DNA of 64,000 nt from Hydrangea macrophylla (taxonomy: Eukaryota > Streptophyta > Magnoliopsida > Cornales > Hydrangeaceae): the NCBI GenBank assembly GCA_033977485.1, contig CM066991.1, positions 134,187,999 to 134,251,998 on the forward strand, written 5' to 3'. The notes beneath the pieces were generated by a model, which saw only the letters and a list, made by a program, of their open reading frames with translations, had not been told where the DNA came from and did not search any database. Numbering within the stretch: position 1 is the first letter of the stretch; each line of letters opens with the position of its first letter. The translations under genes and the position numbers were made by a program. Positions 53,400 through 64,000 of the stretch are shown here, piece after piece.

Positions 53400-56300
53400 T
53401 TGATGGATAGGTACCGTTCTCTCGATCAGATGGCTGGAAGAAATCTCAGGAATAGTCCCGCTATTGAAGATGCACCGTCGGTAGTAGATCCAACCGGGAT
53501 GTTCGAAGCTTTTGTAAGGAGGTTGGAGAGGGTTAGTGATCAGAACGCAAGGAACAATAATCAGAATGGGAATTACAACGGGAATGGAAGGCAAGCCCAC
53601 CAGACTGGAGACAAGCTTCTCAAAGAGTTTCGCGCCCTGCGACCTGAGTATTTTGCGGGGACCGATGAACCCTGGCAAGCGGAACAGTGGCTACGTCAGA
53701 TGGAGCGTATCTTTGAGACCATAGAGTGCACTGATCTGGAGAAGAAGCGTCTGGCTATCTTTCAGCTGTCTTATGCAGCGGCTGATTGGTGGGATGCAGA
53801 AAAGGCGACCATAGGGGAAGAAGCTGCAAGGAGAATGCCATGGGTGGTGTTCAAGGAAAGGTTTCTCGAGAAATATTTTCCTGAAGAAGAGAAGGACAAG
53901 AGAGAGAAAGAGTTTATGGAGTTGACTCAAGGGAATCTGACTATCCGAGAGTACACTACCCGATTTGAGCGTCTGTCTCGCTTTGCTCCACATATGGTGG
54001 ACACACCCCAGAAGAAAATCAAGAAGTATCACCGGGGTCTCAACCTGTCTCTTCGACATCTGACTATGGGGAATCTGGGCCAGTCATTTGAAGCCCTAGT
54101 GAGATTGGCTACGGGGTTAGAGAATGATGGGTGTCAGAATTCGAAGCCGTTTGGAAATCGACCTCCGCAGAAGGGTTATCCCGGACAGAAACCAGGGTAC
54201 CCTCAAGGACAGAAAAGGACCTGGGATGGAGGGAAGAAACCACAGCAGACACAAGCAGTTCAGCAGTATCCGCCTCTAGCAATAGAAGGGGCCAAAAACA
54301 ACAACTGCTTCAATTGTGGTAATCCCGGTCACCGAGCTAAAGATTGTAGACAGACTAGGCGTGCTGATCGTCCAGGAATTGTGTGCTATAATTGTGGCAT
54401 GCCAGGTCACATAAGTCCGGAATGCAAGGCTCCTAGGAAAGGCAACTATGGTCAGCAAGGACAGGCCCGCCTGAATGCTGTTATTCCCGAGGCTGCTGGT
54501 TATGAAGAAACAGGGTATGGAGGAGGTGCTTATGAGGAGGGATTGCCTGAGCAACGAGCAGTGGAAGGTACTCTAACTTTGTTTAACTCTCATGTTAAAG
54601 TTTTATTCGACACGGGTGCTACACATTCTTTTATATCTGTTAAGATCGTTCAGAAGTTGGGTATCGTACCGCATCGTTTAGAGGAAGCTTTGAGTGCTGT
54701 CTCGCCCTTAGGGACCACAGTCAAGTTATTACATGTGTGTAAGGATTGTCCTCTTCGGTTAGGAGACCGCGAACTTTTGGCAAGATTGGTGGTTCTGTCG
54801 ATGAAGGAGTTCGATATAATCCTGGGAATGGATTGGCTCGAGAAGAATGATGCGAAGTTGGATTGTGCAAGGAAGAGGATCACATTTGCAGACAAGGGGA
54901 ATCGACTCTTCGATTTCCAATGTAACCCTTCGGGTGATATGTTCCTCACTAGATGCCTAGCAAACATTGAGGTTGTCAGTGCAGAGGTGACAGTATCATC
55001 AATACCGGTAATCAAAGAGTTCGAGGAAGTATTCCGAGATATTTCAGGATTACCGCCGGAAAGGGACATAGAATTCTGTGTGGAATTGGTGCCAGGTACT
55101 CGACCTATAACCAAGGTTCCCTACAGGATGGCCCCTACAGAGTTGTTGGAGCTGAAGGAACAAGTTCAAGAACTTGAGAAGTTGGGTTTTGTTCGTCCAA
55201 GTACTTCACCCTGGGGAGCACCAGTGTTGTTTGTGAAGAAGAAGGATGGGACGATGCGGTTGTGTATTGACTACCGAGAACTGAATAAGGTTACTATCAA
55301 GAATAAGTATCCTTTACCTCGGATAGACGATCTGTTTGATCAGTTGCAAGGAGCCACGACCTTTTCTAAGATTGATCTACGGTCAGGGTATCACCAGTTG
55401 AGGGTGCGGAAGGAAGACATACCTAAGACTGCTTTCAGGACGAGATACGGACACTATGAGTTCTTAGTGATGCCGTTTGGGATGACGAATGCTCCGGCTG
55501 TGTTTATGGACTTGATGAACAGAGTATTCAAGCCATACTTAGATCAGTTCGTTATTGTCTTTATTGATGATATTTTGATCTATTCCAAGTCAGAGGAAGA
55601 GCATGAACAACACCTGAGGATCGCGTTGCAGACTCTCAAGGATCACCGCCTGTATGCTAAATTCAGCAAGTGTGAATTCTGGCTTCAGGAAGTTAAGTTT
55701 CTCGGGCATGTGATCTCTCAACAAAGAATCGCAGTTGACTCATCAAAGACCGATGCAGTGGCGAATTGGACTCGGCCGACCAATGCTACAGAAGTCAGAA
55801 GTTTTCTGGGACTAGCTGGTTATTATCGGAGATTTGTAGAAGGTTTCTCCAAGATAGCAGCCCCGTTAACTGGTTTGACTAAGAAAGACTTGAAGTTTGA
55901 ATGGACTGATAAGCATGAACGCGCTTTTCTGAAATTGAAAGAGAGATTGACAACAGCGCCAGTGCTTGCGATACCAAGGGATGGTGAGAAGTTCACTATT
56001 TTTAGTGACGCCTCGTATCAAGGATTGGGATGTGTCCTTATGCAAGACGGAAAGGTCATCGCCTATGGTTCGCGACAGTTGAAGCCGAATGAATTGAATT
56101 ACCCAACTCATGATTTAGAACTGGCAGCAGTAGTGTTTGCGCTCAAGATCTGGAGACACTACCTCTATGGGGAGAAGTTTGATTTGTTCTCGGACCACAA
56201 GAGCCTTAAGTATTTGTTTACTCAGAAGGAGTTGAACATGAGGCAACGTAGGTGGATGGAGCTGATTAAGGACTACGACTTCACATTAGAGTACCACCCT

Positions 56301-57902
56301 GGTAAGGCTAACGTAGTCGCTGACGCCCTAAGTCGGAAGCCTCGAGGAATGATTGCTTCATTGATGTTGAGGGAATGGAAAGCTTTAGAGACAATCGCAG
56401 AATTTGATGTGCAGATTTCTGAAGGAAGTGACGGACATCACTTTGGATGCCTCGTAGTACAACCAACACTTGTGAGTCGAATCATCGAAGCCCAGAAGGA
56501 AGATGAGAAATTTCAAGCATGGTTCGCCAAGATGTCAGAGAAGGACCCGACAGAATGGAAGGTTGGGGCCGATGGAGGGTACAGATGTCGAGATAGATTG
56601 TGTGTGCCAGATTTAGGAGGTTTGAGAAAAGATATTCTCGAAGAAGCACATAAATCGAGACTGACAGTACACCCAGGAGGAACAAAGATGTATAAAGACC
56701 TGAAGAGAAACTTCTGGTGGGAAGGGATGAAACGAGAAGTAGCCGAGTTTGTGTCTAAATGTTTGACTTGTCAACAAGTGAAGGCCGAACATCAGAGACC
56801 CTCGGGATTGTTGCAACCCTTACCTGTTCCGGGATGGAAGTGGGAACACATAACTATGGATTTCGTGGTTGGATTACCCCGGTCACAACAGAATCATGAC
56901 GCGATTTGGGTAATCGTGGATCGTTTGACGAAGTCTGCACACTTTATCGCGTACAATATGACTTACCCAGTAGAAAGGATGAGTCGAATGTACCTACAGC
57001 AAGTGGTGCGCCTGCACGGTGCGCCTGTGTCAATTGTATCAGACCGCGATGCACGTTTTACCTCGGGATTTTGGGAAAGTCTGCAGAAGGCTATGGGAAC
57101 TTCGCTCAAGATGAGTACTGCTTTCCATCCTCAGACCGATGGGCAGACCGAGCGTGTTAATCAGATTATGGAAGATATGCTCAGAGCTTGTGCAATTGAC
57201 TTTGAAGAGTCTTGGGAGACGCACTTACCGTTGGTTGAATTTGCGTATAACAACAGTTATCACTCAAGTATTGGGATGGCACCATTCGAAGCTTTGTACG
57301 GACGGCCATGTCGATCTCCATTGTGTTGGGCTGAAGTGGGAGACACAGAACTTTTGGGACCAGATTTGGTGAGAGAGACCAATGAGAAGATTTCACTGGT
57401 CAAGGAAAGGATGAAAACTGCACAGAGCAGACACAAGAGTTATGTGGATCGACGTCGAAAGGACTTGGAGTTCAGTGTTGGAGATCACGTACTCCTTAAG
57501 GTTTCACCTGTTCGGGGAGTAGTACGTTTTGGTCAGAAGAGAGGGAAGTTGGCACCTCGTTTTATCGGACCGTTCGAGATTTTGGAGCGTGTTGGGAAAG
57601 TGGCTTATCGACTCGCGTTGCCACCAAAGATGTCTGGTGTTCATAATGTGTTCCATGTCAGTATGTTAAGGAAATACATACGGGACCCTTCACATGTGGT
57701 TAATTTCGATGATATTGAGACGAGTCAGAATGTTGTTTACAAGGATAGACCTGTGAGAATTCTCGACCAGAGTATCAAGAGGCTGAGGAGAAGAGACGTT
57801 CCTTTGGTTAAGGTTCAGTGGAGGCATCATGACGAAGGAGAGGCGTCGTGGGAGTTAGAGTCAGACATGAGGACTAGATACCCCGAGTTGTTTCAGGATT
57901 AG
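53400..57902 (+). CDS. GYP-T gag-pol, unit 2 (1500 aa, intact)
   Basis: Same length and domain set as unit 1. I see three amino-acid differences from unit 1: Lys to Arg at 320 (after the first zinc knuckle), Ala to Val at 1350 (before the chromodomain region) and Lys to Glu at 1496. None hits a catalytic residue. Having two intact copies in tandem with near-identical sequence implies a very recent duplication or continuing gene conversion. Confidence 0.97.
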   Translation: MMDRYRSLDQMAGRNLRNSPAIEDAPSVVDPTGMFEAFVRRLERVSDQNARNNNQNGNYNGNGRQAHQTGDKLLKEFRALRPEYFAGTDEPWQAEQWLRQMERIFETIECTDLEKKRLAIFQLSYAAADWWDAEKATIGEEAARRMPWVVFKERFLEKYFPEEEKDKREKEFMELTQGNLTIREYTTRFERLSRFAPHMVDTPQKKIKKYHRGLNLSLRHLTMGNLGQSFEALVRLATGLENDGCQNSKPFGNRPPQKGYPGQKPGYPQGQKRTWDGGKKPQQTQAVQQYPPLAIEGAKNNNCFNCGNPGHRAKDCRQTRRADRPGIVCYNCGMPGHISPECKAPRKGNYGQQGQARLNAVIPEAAGYEETGYGGGAYEEGLPEQRAVEGTLTLFNSHVKVLFDTGATHSFISVKIVQKLGIVPHRLEEALSAVSPLGTTVKLLHVCKDCPLRLGDRELLARLVVLSMKEFDIILGMDWLEKNDAKLDCARKRITFADKGNRLFDFQCNPSGDMFLTRCLANIEVVSAEVTVSSIPVIKEFEEVFRDISGLPPERDIEFCVELVPGTRPITKVPYRMAPTELLELKEQVQELEKLGFVRPSTSPWGAPVLFVKKKDGTMRLCIDYRELNKVTIKNKYPLPRIDDLFDQLQGATTFSKIDLRSGYHQLRVRKEDIPKTAFRTRYGHYEFLVMPFGMTNAPAVFMDLMNRVFKPYLDQFVIVFIDDILIYSKSEEEHEQHLRIALQTLKDHRLYAKFSKCEFWLQEVKFLGHVISQQRIAVDSSKTDAVANWTRPTNATEVRSFLGLAGYYRRFVEGFSKIAAPLTGLTKKDLKFEWTDKHERAFLKLKERLTTAPVLAIPRDGEKFTIFSDASYQGLGCVLMQDGKVIAYGSRQLKPNELNYPTHDLELAAVVFALKIWRHYLYGEKFDLFSDHKSLKYLFTQKELNMRQRRWMELIKDYDFTLEYHPGKANVVADALSRKPRGMIASLMLREWKALETIAEFDVQISEGSDGHHFGCLVVQPTLVSRIIEAQKEDEKFQAWFAKMSEKDPTEWKVGADGGYRCRDRLCVPDLGGLRKDILEEAHKSRLTVHPGGTKMYKDLKRNFWWEGMKREVAEFVSKCLTCQQVKAEHQRPSGLLQPLPVPGWKWEHITMDFVVGLPRSQQNHDAIWVIVDRLTKSAHFIAYNMTYPVERMSRMYLQQVVRLHGAPVSIVSDRDARFTSGFWESLQKAMGTSLKMSTAFHPQTDGQTERVNQIMEDMLRACAIDFEESWETHLPLVEFAYNNSYHSSIGMAPFEALYGRPCRSPLCWAEVGDTELLGPDLVRETNEKISLVKERMKTAQSRHKSYVDRRRKDLEFSVGDHVLLKVSPVRGVVRFGQKRGKLAPRFIGPFEILERVGKVAYRLALPPKMSGVHNVFHVSMLRKYIRDPSHVVNFDDIETSQNVVYKDRPVRILDQSIKRLRRRDVPLVKVQWRHHDEGEASWELESDMRTRYPELFQD

Positions 57903-57946
57903 TTAGCTAGGATTTCGGGGCGAAATCTCTGTTAAGGTGGGTAGGG

Positions 57947-60422
57947 TGTAACGCCCTGTATTTTATTATCATTAATAAATAAATACTGCATTTCATTTCC
58001 ATGAGCATTTGATTTTATTTCTGTTTATAATAATTATCTGGGGTCAAACTGTAATTTCCAAAATATTTTATATGGTTTCAAAAATCGATATCTATATTTT
58101 TGTATAACCGGGAATTTATCCCTACGTTAATATTATTTTCTGCATTTTTATATCAACCGTAAAAATACCAGTTTCATGTTTCAAATCTGCGTTATACCGC
58201 GTCTTGGGTGAGGGAGCACGTGAGCTCAACCTCACCGGGAGAATTCTTCCCCTAACTTGGAGCCCAAACATATCAGTTTATATATATGTAACAGTGTGTC
58301 TCTCTCTCACTCACTGTGTCTCTCTCAATCTCCCTCCATTTCTCTCTTCCTCTCAAGAACTCTCTCACAATACACACACATACAGATTATATACCATATA
58401 CATATACTCATACACACATACATAGCTATATATATTTTCATCTCAAGATCAAGAGGAGAGAACGGAGGAAAATTCTTAACGACGGATATTACGGCGGATT
58501 TCTCGGTCTCAAATTCTCAGTCTAATTAGCCTTGTGAGTATTATAAACTCACTCGCCATGTTTATATGTGTATATTTCAGTGTATATATGTGTGTATATG
58601 TGTATATATATCAAAACACCATGAGAGCTTGAAAATTGAAGTTTTAGAAATCGTAACCAAAATCGATTCTGTGAATTGGGAATGGAAGATATTGATCCCG
58701 ATAAGCTGTGGTGCGAATCCTACGCAGTAATTTACCCGTATCGCGACGTACTGTTGATTTTAAGTTTTGTCACTCTAACTTTAATCGCAGAAATTAATCG
58801 ATACAATCCGTATTAGTTAAAATTGATCGCGTATTCTTAACCTACGCGGAAAACTGAAGAGATCCATATATTGCACGACATAATTGAAACAGAAAACAGA
58901 AATGGGTAAATTTCAGTCCAAAACCAGAAACAGGGGAGAAAACGAAGAAGATGACATTCTGCAAGAACTCGCTCGCGCGACCCGCTCGCGCGAGGCTCGC
59001 TCGCGCGAACCATTTCCCCCCTTCGCGCGCGCGATCCGCTCGCGCGACCTGTCCAGCTCCCTCGCTCGCGCGACCCGCTCGCGCGATCTGGCCTTCCCCT
59101 TCGCTCGCGCGACCCGCGCGCGCGATATCACCTCTCTCCCGCTCGCGCGACCCGCTCGCGCGATCTGGCAGTTTGAGCAGTTTCTATGTTTTCTTATTAG
59201 GGACTGTTTGGAAAATGTTTTAAAAGTTTTTAAAGAACTGTTTGGCAATTATATTATTTTAAAGGTCTATGTTTAAAGAATTGTACGAAACAAGAACAAC
59301 TTAGGCCAAAATTTATGCTCGTACGATTATCCGGCTTTGTGATTTACTAATGGTGTTATTTATGAAACATTGACATACATATTAGGGTTGAGGTTGTGTC
59401 AACATGCATGTGTGTGAGAAAGCGTGAAAAGAGTAAAGAGTGGCGGTCTGGTGTGCGACCTCAATATCGATCGGATAGTATTCCTGGTATTGGAGGCGAC
59501 AGTGTTGTGTACGACTTAGATATCGATCGGATAGTATTCCTGGTATCTAAGGCGCGCGTTTCGGATATTGATCGGATAATATTCCTGATATCCGAAGCGA
59601 TGGTGATAGTGTTGTGTACGGCTTAGATATCGATCGGATATTATTCCTGGTATCTAGGGCGCTTGTTTCGGATATTGATCGGATAGTTTTCCTGGTATCC
59701 GAAATGATGGTATTGAGTGTGGCTTAGATATCGATCGGATATTATTCCTGGTATCTGAAGCAATAGTTTGGTGTGCTGTTTTGGATATCGATCGGATAGT
59801 ATTCCTGGTATCTGAGATAATGGTTTGGTCGTGTTGAGTTTTGTTGAGAGAAAAGAGTCAGAAAGATGAGATATTACATCGCTCATGCATGGTCGCTTTT
59901 TTATTGCTTTCTTTATTTTTCCCCCGTGGCTTATGTTGGAATTGGAACCTTGAATTTATTGCTTTTAAAAGTTAATTGCACCGTTGTTATATGCTTATAT
60001 ATACATTGCGAGCACTTGTTTATTTTGCTCACCAGCTTTCATAAGCTGACGGCGTTGATGCGTCCTGGACTGTATGTCCAGATTTTCAGGGTCAGGAGCA
60101 GCCAGGGTATTTTGACTATGCTACTTAGAGTCAGGAGACTTTCCAGGAGGCTGCTTTATATTTCCTATGTCTTTTAATTTGGGTTTTGTAATAAACTAGT
60201 TTAGACTTTTGAATAAGGCGTTTTGTGCCTAAGACTATGACTGCTGTAATAGTTCAGTAAGTTTTTATTTCGGAGCTTATGTTCTGTTAGTATCCTTTGC
60301 TTTAGAAATGTTGTTAAGTTATTTGTTTGCAGGGACAATTGGTCATACTCACTTGTCACGACCTACGAGTCCATAAAGGAAATTAAATGCTTTCCTGTAT
60401 TATGCTACGTCGGGGCGTGACA
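57947..60422 (+). repeat. GYP-T LTR 3 (2476 bp)
   Basis: Same 12-bp insertion as LTR 2, but the start matches LTR 1 (TGTAACGCCCTG). Confidence 0.95.
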
Positions 60423-60429
60423 GGCTTTT

Positions 60430-60442
60430 TGGTATCAGAGCC
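60430..60442 (+). other. PBS, initiator tRNA-Met type (GYP-T unit 3)
   Basis: TGGTATCAGAGCC, 7 bases after LTR 3. Confidence 0.93.
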
Positions 60443-60591
60443 AGGTTATGGCTCGACCAATTGTCCAAAACACATAGGATCTTCCGTTAAGATAGCATTA
60501 AGATAAGATAGTTCGACTTCATTCCGTGTTTAGTCGCTGTCTATCGTTTAGAATTTTCTTTCTTTCCGAGAGTTTGACCGTATTCTGTTGA

Positions 60592-63500
60592 TTGATGGAT
60601 AGGTACCGTTCTCTCGATCAGATGGCTGGAAGAAATCTCAGGAATAGTCCCGCTATTGAAGATGCACCGTCGGTAGTAGATCCAACCGGGATGTTCGAAG
60701 CTTTTGTAAGGAGGTTGGAGAGGGTTAGTGATCAGAACGCAAGGAACAATAATCAGAATGGGAATTACAACGGGAATGGAAGGCAAGCCCACCAGACTGG
60801 AGACAAGCTTCTCAAAGAGTTTCGCGCCCTGCGACCTGAGTATTTTGCGGGGACCGATGAACCCTGGCAAGCGGAACAGTGGCTACGTCAGATGGAGCGT
60901 ATCTTTGAGACCATAGAGTGCACTGATCTGGAGAAGAAGCGTCTGGCTATCTTTCAGCTGTCTTATGCAGCGGCTGATTGGTGGGATGCAGAAAAGGCGA
61001 CCATAGGGGAAGAAGCTGCAAGGAGAATGCCATGGGTGGTGTTCAAGGAAAGGTTTCTCGAGAAATATTTTCCTGAAGAAGAGAAGGACAAGAGAGAGAA
61101 AGAGTTTATGGAGTTGACTCAAGGGAATCTGACTATCCGAGAGTACACTACCCGATTTGAGCGTCTGTCTCGCTTTGCTCCACATATGGTGGACACACCC
61201 CAGAAGAAAATCAAGAAGTATCACCGGGGTCTCAACCTGTCTCTTCGACATCTGACTATGGGGAATCTGGGCCAGTCATTTGAAGCCCTAGTGAGATTGG
61301 CTACGGGGTTAGAGAATGATGGGTGTCAGAATTCGAAGCCGTTTGGAAATCGACCTCCGCAGAAGGGTTATCCCGGACAGAAACCAGGGTACCCTCAAGG
61401 ACAGAAAAGGACCTGGGATGGAGGGAAGAAACCACAGCAGACACAAGCAGTTCAGCAGTATCCGCCTCTAGCAATAGAAGGGGCCAAAAACAACAACTGC
61501 TTCAATTGTGGTAATCCCGGTCACCGAGCTAAAGATTGTAGACAGACTAGGCGTGCTGATCGTCCAGGAATTGTGTGCTATAATTGTGGCATGCCAGGTC
61601 ACATAAGTCCGGAATGCAAGGCTCCTAGGAAAGGCAACTATGGTCAGCAAGGACAGGCCCGCCTGAATGCTGTTATTCCCGAGGCTGCTGGTTATGAAGA
61701 AACAGGGTATGGAGGAGGTGCTTATGAGGAGGGATTGCCTGAGCAACGAGCAGTGGAAGGTACTCTAACTTTGTTTAACTCTCATGTTAAAGTTTTATTC
61801 GACACGGGTGCTACACATTCTTTTATATCTGTTAAGATCGTTCAGAAGTTGGGTATCGTACCGCATCGTTTAGAGGAAGCTTTGAGTGCTGTCTCGCCCT
61901 TAGGGACCACAGTCAAGTTATTACATGTGTGTAAGGATTGTCCTCTTCGGTTAGGAGACCGCGAACTTTTGGCAAGATTGGTGGTTCTGTCGATGAAGGA
62001 GTTCGATATAATCCTGGGAATGGATTGGCTCGAGAAGAATGATGCGAAGTTGGATTGTGCAAGGAAGAGGATCACATTTGCAGACAAGGGGAATCGACTC
62101 TTCGATTTCCAATGTAACCCTTCGGGTGATATGTTCCTCACTAGATGCCTAGCAAACATTGAGGTTGTCAGTGCAGAGGTGACAGTATCATCAATACCGG
62201 TAATCAAAGAGTTCGAGGAAGTATTCCGAGATATTTCAGGATTACCGCCGGAAAGGGACATAGAATTCTGTGTGGAATTGGTGCCAGGTACTCGACCTAT
62301 AACCAAGGTTCCCTACAGGATGGCCCCTACAGAGTTGTTGGAGCTGAAGGAACAAGTTCAAGAACTTGAGAAGTTGGGTTTTGTTCGTCCAAGTACTTCA
62401 CCCTGGGGAGCACCAGTGTTGTTTGTGAAGAAGATGGATGGGACGATGCGGTTGTGTATTGACTACCGAGAACTGAATAAGGTTACTATCAAGAATAAGT
62501 ATCCTTTACCTCGGATAGACGATCTGTTTGATCAGTTGCAAGGAGCCACGACCTTTTCTAAGATTGATCTACGGTCAGGGTATCACCAGTTGAGGGTGCG
62601 GAAGGAAGACATACCTAAGACTGCTTTCAGGACGAGATACGGACACTATGAGTTCTTAGTGATGCCGTTTGGGATGACGAATGCTCCGGCTGTGTTTATG
62701 GACTTGATGAACAGAGTATTCAAGCCATACTTAGATCAGTTCGTTATTGTCTTTATTGATGATATTTTGATCTATTCCAAGTCAGAGGAAGAGCATGAAC
62801 AACACCTGAGGATCGCGTTGCAGACTCTCAAGGATCACCGCCTGTATGCTAAATTCAGCAAGTGTGAATTCTGGCTTCAGGAAGTTAAGTTTCTCGGGCA
62901 TGTGATCTCTCAACAAAGAATCGCAGTTGACTCATCAAAGACCGATGCAGTGGCGAATTGGACTCGGCCGACCAATGCTACAGAAGTCAGAAGTTTTCTG
63001 GGACTAGCTGGTTATTATCGGAGATTTGTAGAAGGTTTCTCCAAGATAGCAGCCCCGTTAACTGGTTTGACTAAGAAAGACTTGAAGTTTGAATGGACTG
63101 ATAAGCATGAACGCGCTTTTCTGAAATTGAAAGAGAGATTGACAACAGCGCCAGTGCTTGCGATACCAAGGGATGGTGAGAAGTTCACTATTTTTAGTGA
63201 CGCCTCGTATCAAGGATTGGGATGTGTCCTTATGCAAGACGGAAAGGTCATCGCCTATGGTTCGCGACAGTTGAAGCCGAATGAATTGAATTACCCAACT
63301 CATGATTTAGAACTGGCAGCAGTAGTGTTTGCGCTCAAGATCTGGAGACACTACCTCTATGGGGAGAAGTTTGATTTGTTCTCGGACCACAAGAGCCTTA
63401 AGTATTTGTTTACTCAGAAGGAGTTGAACATGAGGCAACGTAGGTGGATGGAGCTGATTAAGGACTACGACTTCACATTAGAGTACCACCCTGGTAAGGC

Positions 63501-64000
63501 TAACGTAGTCGCTGACGCCCTAAGTCGGAAGCCTCGAGGAATGATTGCTTCATTGATGTTGAGGGAATGGAAAGCTTTAGAGACAATCGCAGAATTTGAT
63601 GTGCAGATTTCTGAAGGAAGTGACGGACATCACTTTGGATGCCTCGTAGTACAACCAACACTTGTGAGTCGAATCATCGAAGCCCAGAAGGAAGATGAGA
63701 AATTTCAAGCATGGTTCGCCAAGATGTCAGAGAAGGACCCGACAGAATGGAAGGTTGGGGCCGATGGAGGGTACAGATGTCGAGATAGATTGTGTGTGCC
63801 AGATTTAGGAGGTTTGAGAAAAGATATTCTCGAAGAAGCACATAAATCGAGACTGACAGTACACCCAGGAGGAACAAAGATGTATAAAGACCTGAAGAGA
63901 AACTTCTGGTGGGAAGGGATGAAACGAGAAGTAGCCGAGTTTGTGTCTAAATGTTTGACTTGTCAACAAGTGAAGGCCGAACATCAGAGACCCTCGGGAT
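60592..64000 (+). CDS. GYP-T gag-pol, unit 3 (partial, runs off the right edge)
   Basis: Open from the ATG at 60592 to the window end (about 1136 codons), ending inside the integrase zinc finger. It shares Arg320 and the silent CGG (near 62967) with unit 2. It has one private change, Lys to Met at residue 615 (62434-62436), in the conserved VKKKDG finger motif of RT. The other residues checked match unit 2. Completeness beyond the edge is unknown. Confidence 0.93.
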   Translation, partial: MMDRYRSLDQMAGRNLRNSPAIEDAPSVVDPTGMFEAFVRRLERVSDQNARNNNQNGNYNGNGRQAHQTGDKLLKEFRALRPEYFAGTDEPWQAEQWLRQMERIFETIECTDLEKKRLAIFQLSYAAADWWDAEKATIGEEAARRMPWVVFKERFLEKYFPEEEKDKREKEFMELTQGNLTIREYTTRFERLSRFAPHMVDTPQKKIKKYHRGLNLSLRHLTMGNLGQSFEALVRLATGLENDGCQNSKPFGNRPPQKGYPGQKPGYPQGQKRTWDGGKKPQQTQAVQQYPPLAIEGAKNNNCFNCGNPGHRAKDCRQTRRADRPGIVCYNCGMPGHISPECKAPRKGNYGQQGQARLNAVIPEAAGYEETGYGGGAYEEGLPEQRAVEGTLTLFNSHVKVLFDTGATHSFISVKIVQKLGIVPHRLEEALSAVSPLGTTVKLLHVCKDCPLRLGDRELLARLVVLSMKEFDIILGMDWLEKNDAKLDCARKRITFADKGNRLFDFQCNPSGDMFLTRCLANIEVVSAEVTVSSIPVIKEFEEVFRDISGLPPERDIEFCVELVPGTRPITKVPYRMAPTELLELKEQVQELEKLGFVRPSTSPWGAPVLFVKKMDGTMRLCIDYRELNKVTIKNKYPLPRIDDLFDQLQGATTFSKIDLRSGYHQLRVRKEDIPKTAFRTRYGHYEFLVMPFGMTNAPAVFMDLMNRVFKPYLDQFVIVFIDDILIYSKSEEEHEQHLRIALQTLKDHRLYAKFSKCEFWLQEVKFLGHVISQQRIAVDSSKTDAVANWTRPTNATEVRSFLGLAGYYRRFVEGFSKIAAPLTGLTKKDLKFEWTDKHERAFLKLKERLTTAPVLAIPRDGEKFTIFSDASYQGLGCVLMQDGKVIAYGSRQLKPNELNYPTHDLELAAVVFALKIWRHYLYGEKFDLFSDHKSLKYLFTQKELNMRQRRWMELIKDYDFTLEYHPGKANVVADALSRKPRGMIASLMLREWKALETIAEFDVQISEGSDGHHFGCLVVQPTLVSRIIEAQKEDEKFQAWFAKMSEKDPTEWKVGADGGYRCRDRLCVPDLGGLRKDILEEAHKSRLTVHPGGTKMYKDLKRNFWWEGMKREVAEFVSKCLTCQQVKAEHQRPSG

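Larger units (their letters stand above)
43575..64000 (+). mobile_element. GYP-T: tandem array of a chromovirus sharing LTRs (LTR-int-LTR-int-LTR-int...)
   Basis: Three LTRs (43575, 50755 and 57947) alternate with internal regions (46039, 53231 and 60423) with no other DNA between. The gag-pol starts are exactly 7192 bp apart (46208, 53400 and 60592). Units are nearly identical, differing by a handful of substitutions and one 12-bp indel. This is the product expected from unequal crossing-over between LTRs of one element, or from an assembly error. The array continues past the window. Confidence 0.93.

Overview
This window is repeat-only DNA from a flowering-plant nuclear genome, most likely a eudicot heterochromatic or pericentromeric block. 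I see no host gene, rRNA, tRNA or CRISPR array. Nearly every stretch belongs to an LTR retrotransposon, an LTR remnant, or a small DNA transposon. The evidence for a plant is: Ty3/gypsy chromoviruses with a chromodomain-like tail and primer-binding sites complementary to initiator tRNA-Met; a Tat-lineage Ty3/gypsy element with a second (archaeal-type) RNase H and antisense extra genes; and hAT- and Mutator-type MITEs with clean 8- and 9-bp target-site duplications (TSDs).

Layout. 1-6168: minus-strand chromovirus (GYP-1): partial gag-pol with a premature stop, an extra upstream ORF, PBS and a ~3 kb 5' LTR. 6169-6700: remnant of a Tat-type LTR. 6701-8183: remnant of a chromovirus LTR split by a hAT-type MITE (7758-7969). 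8184-11902: 3' LTR plus broken pol of another minus-strand chromovirus (GYP-3), abutting an inverted LTR fragment (11903-12337). 12338-14145: AT-rich degenerate tandem repeat with a second hAT-type MITE (13260-13813). 14146-17795: LTR remnants in opposing orientations. 17796-28282: a complete chromovirus (GYP-4, TSD TTTTC) whose gag-pol has five in-frame stops but whose upstream acidic ORF is intact. It interrupts an older LTR that also carries a third hAT-type MITE (28706-28911). 29374-42790: a long-TIR Mutator-type element (TSD TAAAATTTA) split by a complete, apparently coding-competent Tat element (29623-42182, TSD ACATT). 43156-43329: hairpin MITE with a 9-bp TSD. 43575-64000: tandem array LTR-internal-LTR-internal-LTR-internal of one young chromovirus (GYP-T), period 7192 bp, continuing past the window.

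The Tat element carries convergent information. Its 1857-aa gag-pol is on the minus strand. The plus strand of its 3' half carries two related antisense units. The second is an intact four-exon gene of 625 codons whose frame is preserved across three short GT-AG introns. Each unit has a G-box/E2F-like/TATA promoter module. Tandem perfect hairpins lie between the convergent coding regions.

The most interesting recurrent structure is in the chromovirus LTRs. Otherwise diverged LTRs share one layout: arrays of short palindromes whose sequence differs by family (CAATCGATTG, TCGCGCGA, TCGATCGA, CAGTCGACTG); a GTGAGT-loop-ACTCAC inverted repeat just after the leader; an array of longer family-specific repeats; then two adjacent hairpins whose stems change in a compensating way. 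This looks like a conserved structural module whose primary sequence evolves fast. All distances and counts were read by eye, without alignment software.
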